NCBI GenBank assembly: GCA_002773795.1
Contig: PFAD01000008.1
Location: 382,323 to 446,322, forward strand
DNA length: 64,000 bases
Direction: 5' to 3'
Origin: Chlamydiae bacterium CG10_big_fil_rev_8_21_14_0_10_42_34
GTDB taxonomy: Bacteria; Chlamydiota; Chlamydiia; Chlamydiales; SM23-39
Below are positions 1-8,530 of this stretch, piece by piece. Position 1 is the first letter of the stretch; every line of letters starts with the position of its first letter. Both the position numbers and the translations under genes were made by a program. The notes under the pieces were generated by a model. That model saw only the letters and a list, made by a program, of their open reading frames with translations. It did not search any database and had not been told where the DNA came from.

Positions 1-1947
1 CTTCGCTATTTAGCCCAAGGTGAAATGGCCCTTTTGCAGGGAAATTTAAATGCTTTGTCTTGTTTTGAGGCGGCGTCAAACCTAGATGGGGAAAATCCTC
101 AAGTTTGGTACCGTCAAGGACTCGCCTTTTTTGAATACGGATCAGAGGAAGGGAAGGAAAAAGCCCTCCTTGTAGCAAGCAAAAATTTAAAAATAGCCAC
201 CCAGCTCGATCCAACATTTTTTGAAGCCTGGGTTGCTTGGGGCAATGTCCTTTTACAGCTCGGCAGATTCCACGAAGAGCACCACTATCTCCTAGAGGCA
301 AAAGATAAATACCAAAAAGCCCTCGACTACTCAGCAAAGCAGCCAAAAGAGATGTTAGCAGAACTCTACTGGGATTATGGCATTGTTTGGGCAGAGATCT
401 CTAAACACTCAGGAGAAGCACTTGATGTCCGTCTTGCCATCGATGCATTTCAGACCTCAAAGACATTTCAAGAAAGCCTTTCTGCTGAATTTTTAAACGA
501 TTGTGGCAATGCCTACCTCGAAATGGGACTATTGATTAACGACTCCCGCCTTTATATCCAAGCCATTGAACACTTAAAAAAATCTGTTGAAATCACTCCA
601 CGATATTTCGATGGTTGGATGTCTTTGGCTGAAGGATATTCCCAGCTTTACATCAACACGTTAGATGAGCGCTATGTCACCAAAGCATCCAATGCGTATG
701 CCAAAGCGGCCAAGATGTCTCCAAGAGATCCAGACGTGTGGCTCAGCTGGGGACAGCTCCTCGGCGAATCGGGAAAAAATACTTCAGATCCAAAGTCATT
801 ACGCTTAAGCATTGAAAAATGCGCAAGGGCGAACCAGCTCGAATCAGATGATCCTCTCATCATAAGTCAGTGGGTGGAGAGCTTAGCCACCCTTGGATTG
901 GCTACAGGAAGACTTGATCTTCTCGTCGAAGCGGAACAAAAAGTGATCAAAGCAACGGATCACTACCCCGATGATCCAGACCTTTGGCACGCCTATGGCA
1001 TTTGCTTAACTGCACTTGGTCGCTACTACGAAGATGGCGAGTACTATGAAATGGCCATTGAAAAGCTCCAATATGGGCTTTCGATCGACAGATCGGATCC
1101 TGAACTTTGGCATGCTCTAGGCCTTACCCATAAATATTACGCGGATTTAACCAATGATGACGATCTCATCGAAAGAGCGAGCCGTTTTTTAGCCCGTGCA
1201 ATGTCTTTAAAGCCATCATGTCCCGCACTGCTTTTTGACTCGGCCTGTTCCCTTCTCCAGTTCAGCGAAATATTGGACGATGTCCCCTCTCTTGAGCAAT
1301 CCGTTGTCCTTTTTGAAATGCTCTTACACACCCATAGAGATAACATTCTTCACCATCCAGAGTGGCTCTTTAAATATGCATGCGCCCTTGAGTGGCTCGG
1401 AGACACTACCGATGAAGACAAACATTTCACAAGAGCTATTGAGATCTATTCACACATTTTGTTGATCGATCCAGATTTCGCCGATATCCATCACCGCTTA
1501 GGTCTTTGCTACGTTCAATTGGGACACAGCACATGTGAGGCTGAATATTACAAACGAGCGATCCATTTCTACCGCCTTGCGATTAGACAAAATGAAGAAA
1601 ACGATCAGGTCTGGCTGGACTGGGGAGTATGTCTTATTAACCTCGCTCACCACACGTTGGATACAGAATTTATGCACCAACTTTATATGGATGCGGAAGA
1701 AAAAATCTCCCAAGCGGGCAAACTTGGAAATACAGGTGCTTACTACACTCTTGCTTGCCTCTACTCTATTTTGGGAAGATCGTATGAAGCGATGGAACTT
1801 ATCTACAAAGCTCTTCAAGCAAGAGCATTGCCAACAATTGATGAGCTTCTCGATGACGACTGGTTAGAATACTTAAGAGCGACTCCTGCGTTTGCAAATT
1901 TTCTCACTGCGCTAGAGGCCAAACTCCAACAGACTCGCGAAGAATAG
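1..1947 (+). CDS. TPR-repeat protein, 5' end outside the window
   Basis: The frame is open from base 1, and the eight codons before the first ATG (base 25) read as a continuing helix, so the true start is probably upstream of the window. At least 640 residues are visible. They are almost entirely tandem tetratricopeptide-like repeats, with the W-x(2)-[GYL] spacing typical of Sel1/TPR helices (for example VWYRQGLAFF, AWVAWGNVLL, LWHAYGICL, LWHALGLTH, VWLDWGVCL). There is no membrane segment or catalytic motif, so a scaffold or protein-interaction role is the only safe inference. Chlamydiae use TPR proteins as type III chaperones and host-interacting proteins, but the repeat number here is far above that of a SycD-type chaperone. 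It ends 22 bp before the convergent exoprotein gene. Confidence 0.8.
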   Translation, partial: LRYLAQGEMALLQGNLNALSCFEAASNLDGENPQVWYRQGLAFFEYGSEEGKEKALLVASKNLKIATQLDPTFFEAWVAWGNVLLQLGRFHEEHHYLLEAKDKYQKALDYSAKQPKEMLAELYWDYGIVWAEISKHSGEALDVRLAIDAFQTSKTFQESLSAEFLNDCGNAYLEMGLLINDSRLYIQAIEHLKKSVEITPRYFDGWMSLAEGYSQLYINTLDERYVTKASNAYAKAAKMSPRDPDVWLSWGQLLGESGKNTSDPKSLRLSIEKCARANQLESDDPLIISQWVESLATLGLATGRLDLLVEAEQKVIKATDHYPDDPDLWHAYGICLTALGRYYEDGEYYEMAIEKLQYGLSIDRSDPELWHALGLTHKYYADLTNDDDLIERASRFLARAMSLKPSCPALLFDSACSLLQFSEILDDVPSLEQSVVLFEMLLHTHRDNILHHPEWLFKYACALEWLGDTTDEDKHFTRAIEIYSHILLIDPDFADIHHRLGLCYVQLGHSTCEAEYYKRAIHFYRLAIRQNEENDQVWLDWGVCLINLAHHTLDTEFMHQLYMDAEEKISQAGKLGNTGAYYTLACLYSILGRSYEAMELIYKALQARALPTIDELLDDDWLEYLRATPAFANFLTALEAKLQQTREE

Positions 1948-1969
1948 ATTTTTCTCGAAAGAGGTCTAA

Positions 1970-4900
1970 TCACTCGCATAGATGTGTTTTGTCACTCACG
2001 ATCCTTCCAGACGTTGCTTCCCCATTTGCACAGCGATTTTCAAGGTAGAACTTTTTCTTTAAAATATCTGCATTTAGCCTATTAAGTATATCGGTCAATT
2101 GTGCATCAGCAATCACATTTAGCATTGAAAATTCCCCAAAAGTTAATTTAATGGAGGGGTTGCAATTACAGCTTACACTACTAGTTCCTGTTGAGGCAGG
2201 AGTAATCCCAATCGAATAATCAAGAAGGTAACTATCTGGTGTGTAAGTCATTCGAGTTGCGAGTTCACTTGGAGTAAGCGTAGTGGTTGCAATGTACGAA
2301 GAATTCCCCACAACTGTTGTGTTATTGGTAATTGAAGGCGAAATGATGTGCTCGGTAGAAATTACGCCGAGTGAACCAGTATATTCTAAAACTGTTTGAT
2401 CGCCGTGGGCTAATAGGACGAGAATTGGGGTCACACCTACAGGCCCTTGCAGCGTTATAGAATCTTTCACAACAAGGTTGCTCAAAATAATGCTCGTAGA
2501 TGCTGTCGCTGTAAAAGACCCTAAAATCGAAATTGTCTCAGTAGATCCTGTAACTATGTTGGAGCCTGTTAAAACTACATCATTTCCCGCATAGCTCGAT
2601 ACAATTGTTGCAATACTTGGGATAGTAGATCTTCCTGTTGCAACTAACAATATAGGTCCATCGATCCCATTTGAAAGTGCACCCGTTCCTCTAGCTGCAG
2701 TTAAGTTCCCATTTAAAATAATCCGCCCATCAGGAATGCAACCTAAAGCTCCTTCGACACAAGTTAAAGCAGGCTCAATGGTAATTGAACCTGCACTTCC
2801 CCCATCATTTGTCCCATTTGTTCCAGAAACATCCACTGACTGCACAGAAATACTTCCGCCAGTAGAGTCTAGATTAACATTCCCCCCATTTGGACCAATT
2901 CCTCCCGACTCAGCACCACCTGTTGCGGAAATAGCTCCCCCCATGGTGATATCTCCACCTGCATTAATCGTGACATTTGACCCATCTACTCCAGCCGATG
3001 GCCCAGTTGCCACAAGAGCTCCACTAAAACTCACAGTTGTATTTGTTGCATTGATCGTAAAATGATCAGCAACTGTTAATGTCGTAGCATTTCCAGAAGT
3101 GAAGCTAACACCCCCGGACCCTGTCTGGGAAATCGTTAAAGTACCCGTCGTTGTTGCTGTAGTGGTTGCTGCCATTAAAATAGCTCCACTTGTGTTAATA
3201 TTTGACGCGCCAATGGTTATAGCTCCCGACGTAACGCTCAGCCCAGTAAGTCGCGTTGACAATCCAACATCGCCCCCTAAAGTAGTTGTCCCATCAGATG
3301 ATGTTGTCAAAACATAGGCTCCATTAATCGTAGATCCTAAGTTAATCGCCGCGCCTGTGTTCGTTAAAGTGACAGGAGCTGTCAATGTGATCGGATTTGC
3401 CATCGCAATTTGTGCGCCGTTTGCCGTTGTAATATTTGCCCCTAAAGAAAAGGCCGCAGCCGTTGTTGTAAATCCTGTAGGAGGCGCAGTTCCCCCAACG
3501 ACACCATTGAATGTCATTGTGCCACCTGCTGCAAAAGTCAAAGCAAAGGCGCCATCTACCGTATCTGAAAAGGTAAGATTGCCTGTACCACTCGCTGAAA
3601 TCAAACTAGATACCGCAGCAAAAGTTAATGGACTTGCAAAGGTAATCCCCCCAGATCCTGTCGTGTTCACAGTTGGGTTTGTTGTTAAAATGATAATCTC
3701 TTTTGACGCCGCTCCAGCACCTGCTGTCCCGGTTAGCGTGATATTCCCATTTACAGATCTGATAACCGCACTACTACTTGTAAGAACAAGGCCATGATTA
3801 CTGTCCGTTCCGGCGGAGCTGCCGGTTCCATTAATAGCAATAGTTCCTGCCCCTGCCGATTGTACAGTCCCATTTGCCATGTAAAAACCGTGATTGTTGC
3901 TTCCTGTCCCCGCACCTGTTGCTGTGATAGATATTGAGGTTGCATTAGCAGCTGATCCAACAATTCCCTGATCGATGTAAAACCCATAATTCGTGTCAGT
4001 TCCTGCCCCTCCAGTAGAAGTTGCTGTAATGGTTGTCGCCTGAATATTTCCAGAAGGGCCTATATATACTCCATAATTGCCAGCCCCACCTGTACCACCA
4101 GTGCAATTTGTAAAGAGAAGAGAACTCGAAGATCCTGTAGGGATAATGCTTGTATCAATGCTAACCCCTATATTATTCACTACTCCATTACCTGAGCCCC
4201 CCGTGCAATTCAAAAATCTAAAAGCACCATTTCCATTATGGGTAATAGTTGCTCCTGATGTAATAATTACCCCATGATTATCCCCTGCAGTCGTAGCTCC
4301 GCCACCTCCCACTCCGGTCATTGTAACCGTTGCAGTAGAACTTGTTCCAGTTCCCGCTAAAAGGGTTCCCCCAGCAATCTCAATCCCTGCATTTGCCCCC
4401 GCACCAGCAGCAAGGGCAGTCCCCCCCGTGCCATTAAGAGTAATGGATCCGGATCCTCCCGTCTGAAGAGTCCCTGATGAAATGAGAATCCCTTCACACT
4501 GTGAACCTGTCCCGCCTGTTGCAGTAATCGAAATAGTAGAATCTGAAATTGGCGGCACATTCGATGTAAGAATCCCAAAAGTCCCTGCCCCACTTATTAA
4601 AAACCCGCGTGCCCCCGAACCTGTTCCCCCTTGACAATTTGTAACAGTTATCGTTGGAGCCGCTACTGCAAAGGTGCTAAAAAAGTTGGCCCCGACATTA
4701 GAGGCTCCTGTAGTCCCTCCTAAGCAATTTTGGAAGGTAATTGCCCCCGCAGAAGATATAAGAGATGCTGCATTGATAAAAGCCCCGGCTCCATTGCCAC
4801 TTTGTGCTGCAACACCTTCAATTACAATATTTCCATTTGTGCATGTAAGCGCGGCTGGCGTTTGGATAGTAACTCCATCATAACTGCCTGCTGCCGATCC

Positions 4901-6142
4901 ATGAGATTGCAACACAATCGCATCAAATGCTCCTGCTGCTGCCGTGTTGGTAATTGAAGCTGAGACCAATACGAACGCTGCGGCATCTAAGGTTAATGTA
5001 GTTTGTGCTGCCCAAGAAAGGGCGCTACTGACAGTAATCGAACCGTCATTCGGTCCTGTTCCTGCTGAGCCTACAGTTGAAACTGTCACATCACAGCTTG
5101 CAAGTTGTGTGTTTAAATCGGTATTTAAGATCTGATTTGTCGCAGTTCCTGTCGTAATGGTGTAGGTAGAATTTGGACATGCGGTAAATGATCCTGTAGT
5201 AGCTACAGCTCCGATGACAATATCATTTGGATCGAGAAGCAACTTCCCATTTTTTCCAAATGGAGCAGATCCATCAGTAAACCCTCTGTAATCGAGATTT
5301 TTCCCCGACACCTCAGCAAACCCACCATTGCCCAAGATGGGCCCACCGCGAATGGAAATTTTGCCATATGCGAGCATGGCATCATCGCTCCAAAAGATCA
5401 CTTTTCCGCCATCGCCTGAATAGAGCGCATCGGCAGCAACCTTTGTCGATGGGCCCGCCCAAACGTAGCTTGCATTTTTAATTTCTGGGTTTTTCCCTTG
5501 AAAGTCACCGCCGACGAGAACTGTCCCTCCGCCGCTATACCCAGATACATCGATGGATGCAGAGTCTAAGAGGGCAACCTTTTCTCCCAGCAAATGGACC
5601 GATCCCCCAGATGAGGTTTCTGATACTGCTTGGATTGTCCCAGACATTTCCAAAACACCGTTTTGCGCGATGATCTCAGCCGTGCCTACCTCGTTATCAA
5701 AATTGACATCGATAAGACCTTTTTGTTGAATGGCGACCGAATAGGGGTTTTCTGAACTTTTTAACTCAGCCATGAGCGCATGAACTTGTCCTTCATTAAC
5801 AAGTGAGACCTCATCGCTTTCATCCGGCTTTGAATCAATGGGAAGACTAATTAAGTTAAAATCTCCCCCCACCTTAAGTAAGATTTCAGAACCTGCCCCC
5901 ATCGCAACACTTTTGGCGCTAAGGCTCCCACTATTTCTAACCGATCTTGCAAAAAGGGCAATAGTCCCCGCAGGACACTCAATAGAGCCTAGATTAATGA
6001 CGGAGCTTTGACTCTTTCCCGAAAAAAGCTGGCTTGATGTGTTTAAAAACTCGGCATTGAGAACATCTAGAGTCGATGCAATAAAACTTGCCGCCTCAAT
6101 CCGGGCATTGGGTCCAATTAAAACTCCATTTGGATTGATCAC
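1970..6142 (-). CDS. Filamentous-haemagglutinin-type exoprotein, main part (downstream of a frameshift)
   Basis: This is a 1390-residue frame that begins in the middle of a haemagglutination-activity (TPS, two-partner secretion) domain: its first residues INPNGVLIGPNARIEAASF match the conserved centre of that domain. The frame stays open upstream of the ATG and joins the short frame at 6172-6549 if one base is restored near 6181-6186. After the TPS domain (to about residue 300) come long Gly/Thr/Ser/Ala-rich beta-helix-like repeats and a Cys-containing C-terminal tail (SCNCNPSIKL, ENRCANG). Family knowledge: such proteins are exported through an Omp85-like TpsB partner and act as surface or secreted adhesins; no TpsB gene lies nearby. 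Whether the gene is broken, phase-variable or mis-sequenced cannot be decided here. Confidence 0.75.
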   Translation of the reverse strand: MINPNGVLIGPNARIEAASFIASTLDVLNAEFLNTSSQLFSGKSQSSVINLGSIECPAGTIALFARSVRNSGSLSAKSVAMGAGSEILLKVGGDFNLISLPIDSKPDESDEVSLVNEGQVHALMAELKSSENPYSVAIQQKGLIDVNFDNEVGTAEIIAQNGVLEMSGTIQAVSETSSGGSVHLLGEKVALLDSASIDVSGYSGGGTVLVGGDFQGKNPEIKNASYVWAGPSTKVAADALYSGDGGKVIFWSDDAMLAYGKISIRGGPILGNGGFAEVSGKNLDYRGFTDGSAPFGKNGKLLLDPNDIVIGAVATTGSFTACPNSTYTITTGTATNQILNTDLNTQLASCDVTVSTVGSAGTGPNDGSITVSSALSWAAQTTLTLDAAAFVLVSASITNTAAAGAFDAIVLQSHGSAAGSYDGVTIQTPAALTCTNGNIVIEGVAAQSGNGAGAFINAASLISSAGAITFQNCLGGTTGASNVGANFFSTFAVAAPTITVTNCQGGTGSGARGFLISGAGTFGILTSNVPPISDSTISITATGGTGSQCEGILISSGTLQTGGSGSITLNGTGGTALAAGAGANAGIEIAGGTLLAGTGTSSTATVTMTGVGGGGATTAGDNHGVIITSGATITHNGNGAFRFLNCTGGSGNGVVNNIGVSIDTSIIPTGSSSSLLFTNCTGGTGGAGNYGVYIGPSGNIQATTITATSTGGAGTDTNYGFYIDQGIVGSAANATSISITATGAGTGSNNHGFYMANGTVQSAGAGTIAINGTGSSAGTDSNHGLVLTSSSAVIRSVNGNITLTGTAGAGAASKEIIILTTNPTVNTTGSGGITFASPLTFAAVSSLISASGTGNLTFSDTVDGAFALTFAAGGTMTFNGVVGGTAPPTGFTTTAAAFSLGANITTANGAQIAMANPITLTAPVTLTNTGAAINLGSTINGAYVLTTSSDGTTTLGGDVGLSTRLTGLSVTSGAITIGASNINTSGAILMAATTTATTTGTLTISQTGSGGVSFTSGNATTLTVADHFTINATNTTVSFSGALVATGPSAGVDGSNVTINAGGDITMGGAISATGGAESGGIGPNGGNVNLDSTGGSISVQSVDVSGTNGTNDGGSAGSITIEPALTCVEGALGCIPDGRIILNGNLTAARGTGALSNGIDGPILLVATGRSTIPSIATIVSSYAGNDVVLTGSNIVTGSTETISILGSFTATASTSIILSNLVVKDSITLQGPVGVTPILVLLAHGDQTVLEYTGSLGVISTEHIISPSITNNTTVVGNSSYIATTTLTPSELATRMTYTPDSYLLDYSIGITPASTGTSSVSCNCNPSIKLTFGEFSMLNVIADAQLTDILNRLNADILKKKFYLENRCANGEATSGRIVSDKTHLCE
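3690..4910 (-). repeat. Degenerate repeats within the exoprotein passenger
   Basis: The translated product contains a loosely repeated unit of about 35-45 residues built around ITATGGxGT...NxGFxIxxGxV, seen for example as TNYGFYIDQG, NNHGFYMANG, SNHGLVLTSS, NYGVYIGPSG and NHGVIITSG. The pattern is consistent with coils of a right-handed beta-helix. Boundaries are approximate because the repeats are diverged. Confidence 0.5.
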
Positions 6143-6171
6143 ATAAACAGATCCGTTTGAAAGAAGAGCTC

Positions 6172-6549
6172 CTAAAAGCTCACTTGATGCGAACCCATAA
6201 TTCGATTTAAAACAGCTGAATTTGCCCCCAATTGCTGAAAAATAATTTTTTCCCCCTCACCAATAGAAAATTGATCCCAATGTAAAATCGTCTTATCGCC
6301 AGATTGAATAATCCAGCTGTTTTTCCCATTTTCAAAAATGTCACTCGCATTGCCTGAAATCACTTGCATCCCAGCAGGCTTTGCAGAAAGACTGCTTACA
6401 GCTAAGACTGAAATGAAAGCCAAGAGCCAAAATCGGCTTTGCGGGGAGCTTTGCAGAACCTTGTCTTCAAAGGGAATGGATCTCACATTTCGATACTTAT
6501 CAAAAGATTTTTTATTTATCGAATAACGTGAAATCATAGCCCTATCCAC
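6172..6549 (-). CDS. N-terminal piece of the haemagglutinin-type exoprotein (signal peptide and start of TPS domain)
   Basis: This 125-residue frame has a long polar N-region, a hydrophobic core (FWLLAFISVLAVSSLSA) and then the opening of a two-partner-secretion domain (GDKTILHWDQFSIGEGEKI, SAVLNRIMGS). An extended N-region before the signal core is common in very large exoproteins. Translation leaves the family pattern after residues SHQ and stops shortly afterwards. The +1 frame from the same place continues as ELLGALLSNGSVYVINPNG, exactly the expected family sequence. The gene is therefore the 5' part of the frame at 1970-6142; together they would give a protein of about 1,525 residues. 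It is divergent from yidC with 135 bp between the starts. Confidence 0.7.
   Translation of the reverse strand: MDRAMISRYSINKKSFDKYRNVRSIPFEDKVLQSSPQSRFWLLAFISVLAVSSLSAKPAGMQVISGNASDIFENGKNSWIIQSGDKTILHWDQFSIGEGEKIIFQQLGANSAVLNRIMGSHQVSF
6181..6189 (-). other. Frameshift site inside the exoprotein gene
   Basis: On the minus strand the bases read CAAGTGAGC. Restoring a single base (for example CAAAGTGAGC, giving Gln-Ser-Glu-Leu-Leu-Gly) fuses the two reading frames into one uninterrupted TPS-domain protein. There is no long homopolymer at this point, so classical slip-strand phase variation is not obvious; a real deletion or a sequencing/assembly error are both possible. Confidence 0.7.
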
Positions 6550-6684
6550 CTACTAAACCTGACATAATTTAAAACTAGATAAAAGTATAGCTATTGAAGA
6601 CAAGTCTCGTAGAAATTTTCGCCTTCTTATTTATCTTTTCATTTGGTATCTTTGGAAAGTTAATCAGACCAACCAAGTGAGTCC

Positions 6685-8517
6685 ATGGACAAGCGTACTA
6701 TTCTTTTTATGATCTGCGTCAGCCTTTCCTTTTTTGGCGTGCAATATTTTTACAGCCAACCTGTTGATGAATCGCAAGTTACGCAAGTGGCCCAACAGCA
6801 AGCTCCAATCCCTCTTGTTGCTCAAGCAAACACTGTCCAAAGACCTCAAAATGAAACCTACTACGTATTGGAAAACGAATATCAACAGCTCGTTTTTTCC
6901 AATATTGGGGGAAGCTTAGTTGAGATTAACTTACCACTTAAGAAATCAAGCCCAAATAGCTATGTAAAAGAGATCGATTTTGATCGAGAAATTTTGGCAT
7001 CCTCTCCTCAAAACTCCCGCTTTCCCATGCACTCATACCAAACGTATAATGGTGAGCAAAGTGAGGGGAAATTAGGTGGATTTTACCCATTGATGCGTCG
7101 CGGTCTAAACGGCAATACGATCCCAGCTGAATATTATGCGCTCAATATCGTAGGAGAAGATCCAAACATTGCCAATACATCATTTCGGATGACTCGATTT
7201 GAAGAAAACCTCATCGAATTTCAAGGATCTGTGGGGGGCGCTCAAATCACAAAGACCTACACAGTTCCCAAAGAAAGAAACGGGCCCTACTGCTTCAATT
7301 TAGATATCGATATTAGCGGAAATGCAAACGGTCTTTGGCTCAGCTCTGGCGTCCCAGATGTGGAAATTGTAAGCAACTCTTATAGTCCCCTTTTAAGAAT
7401 CCAGACCACAAAGAATAAAATATCTGATGTAGATACGATTGATCTGCCGAAAAAAGGGCCGATCCAAATCTCAAACATCTCCCCTAACTGGATTAGTAAC
7501 TGCAATGGATTTTTAGGCGTGATTATGGATCCGCTTAATGCTCTTGCATCGGGATATAAAACAATGCAAATCGATGGAGATAAGATCCCCACAAGACTTA
7601 CGCTCATCGATCCAGGCTATAACCTCTATCCAGCAGCACATTATCCTGGATATGCGACGTACCTTCCATTGAAAAGCGGACTCACCCCTTTTCGCATTTT
7701 TGCGGGACCCTACGACAATTCACTCTTAAAGCAGTTAGACAATCTCTATGAAATCCCCTCAGAGCACTACAATCCTGACTATGCGCAAGCTTTGAGCATC
7801 CAAGGTTGGTTCTCTTTTATCTCACAACCCTTTGCGAAGTTTTTGTTCCTCTTAATGCAAATGTTTTATGCAATTACCCACTCTTGGGCATTTTCTATCA
7901 TTTTGCTAACCATTGCCCTCAAAGCGATGATGTTCCCCTTAAACAACTGGTCGATTAAATCTTCCGTCAAGATGCAAGAGATCTCACCGAAGGTCAAAGC
8001 AGTTCAAGAAAAATACAAAAAAGATCCGCGTAAAGCGCAAATGGAAGTGATGAATCTCTACCGCGAGTCGGGCATCAATCCACTTACAGGTTGCTTTCCC
8101 GTTGTTTTACAAATGCCTTTTTTGATCGGGATGTTCTACCTTCTTAAATCGAGCTTTCCTCTTCGAGGTGCTGTGTTTATTCCAGGTTGGATTGATGACT
8201 TATCAGCCCCTGATGTCCTATTTACTTGGGATCAACCCATTTGGTTTATCGGCAACGAATTTCATTTACTTCCGATTTTGATGGGAGCTACTATGTTTTT
8301 ACAGCAGCGCTTCACTTCAAAACTACCCAAAGATCCAAGCAAACTTTCTGACTCGCAAAAGCAGCAGAAAATGATGGGGAACATGATGGCAATATTGTTT
8401 ACTGTGATGTTTTACAATTTTCCATCTGGTCTTAACATCTACTTTATGCTATCAACTCTTTTAGGCATCGCACAACAAGTGTGGATAACAAAAAGAATGC
8501 AAGTGGCCCCAAACTAA
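6685..8517 (+). CDS. yidC: Membrane protein insertase YidC
   Basis: 610 residues. YidC inserts inner-membrane proteins, alone or with the Sec translocon. The protein has an N-terminal membrane anchor (residues about 6-22), a large periplasmic domain (about 30-370) and the conserved C-terminal insertase core from about residue 375. The core holds the membrane helices and the cytoplasmic loop SPKVKAVQEKYKKDPRKAQ, followed by NPLTGCFPVVLQMPFLIG, a family hallmark. It lies 13 bp ahead of dnaA on the same strand, the same pairing recalled for C. trachomatis CT251-CT250, so the two are probably co-transcribed. The last codons contain a DnaA box. Confidence 0.96.
   Translation: MDKRTILFMICVSLSFFGVQYFYSQPVDESQVTQVAQQQAPIPLVAQANTVQRPQNETYYVLENEYQQLVFSNIGGSLVEINLPLKKSSPNSYVKEIDFDREILASSPQNSRFPMHSYQTYNGEQSEGKLGGFYPLMRRGLNGNTIPAEYYALNIVGEDPNIANTSFRMTRFEENLIEFQGSVGGAQITKTYTVPKERNGPYCFNLDIDISGNANGLWLSSGVPDVEIVSNSYSPLLRIQTTKNKISDVDTIDLPKKGPIQISNISPNWISNCNGFLGVIMDPLNALASGYKTMQIDGDKIPTRLTLIDPGYNLYPAAHYPGYATYLPLKSGLTPFRIFAGPYDNSLLKQLDNLYEIPSEHYNPDYAQALSIQGWFSFISQPFAKFLFLLMQMFYAITHSWAFSIILLTIALKAMMFPLNNWSIKSSVKMQEISPKVKAVQEKYKKDPRKAQMEVMNLYRESGINPLTGCFPVVLQMPFLIGMFYLLKSSFPLRGAVFIPGWIDDLSAPDVLFTWDQPIWFIGNEFHLLPILMGATMFLQQRFTSKLPKDPSKLSDSQKQQKMMGNMMAILFTVMFYNFPSGLNIYFMLSTLLGIAQQVWITKRMQVAPN
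8480..8488 (-). promoter_or_regulatory. Perfect DnaA box just upstream of dnaA
   Basis: The bases TGTGGATAA are the exact reverse complement of the E. coli-type consensus TTATCCACA. The site lies inside the last codons of yidC, about 43 bp before the dnaA GTG start. Placement suggests autoregulation of dnaA or a minor DnaA-binding site; one box alone does not make an origin. Confidence 0.5.
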
Positions 8518-8530
8518 AATGTGGTAATCT

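Noticed and set aside
2736-5135. Several open frames on the plus strand rich in Pro, Val and Ala
   Set aside because: They are antisense to the Gly/Thr/Ala-rich exoprotein gene; repetitive GC-rich codons on one strand keep the other strand open. No ribosome-binding sites or family motifs.
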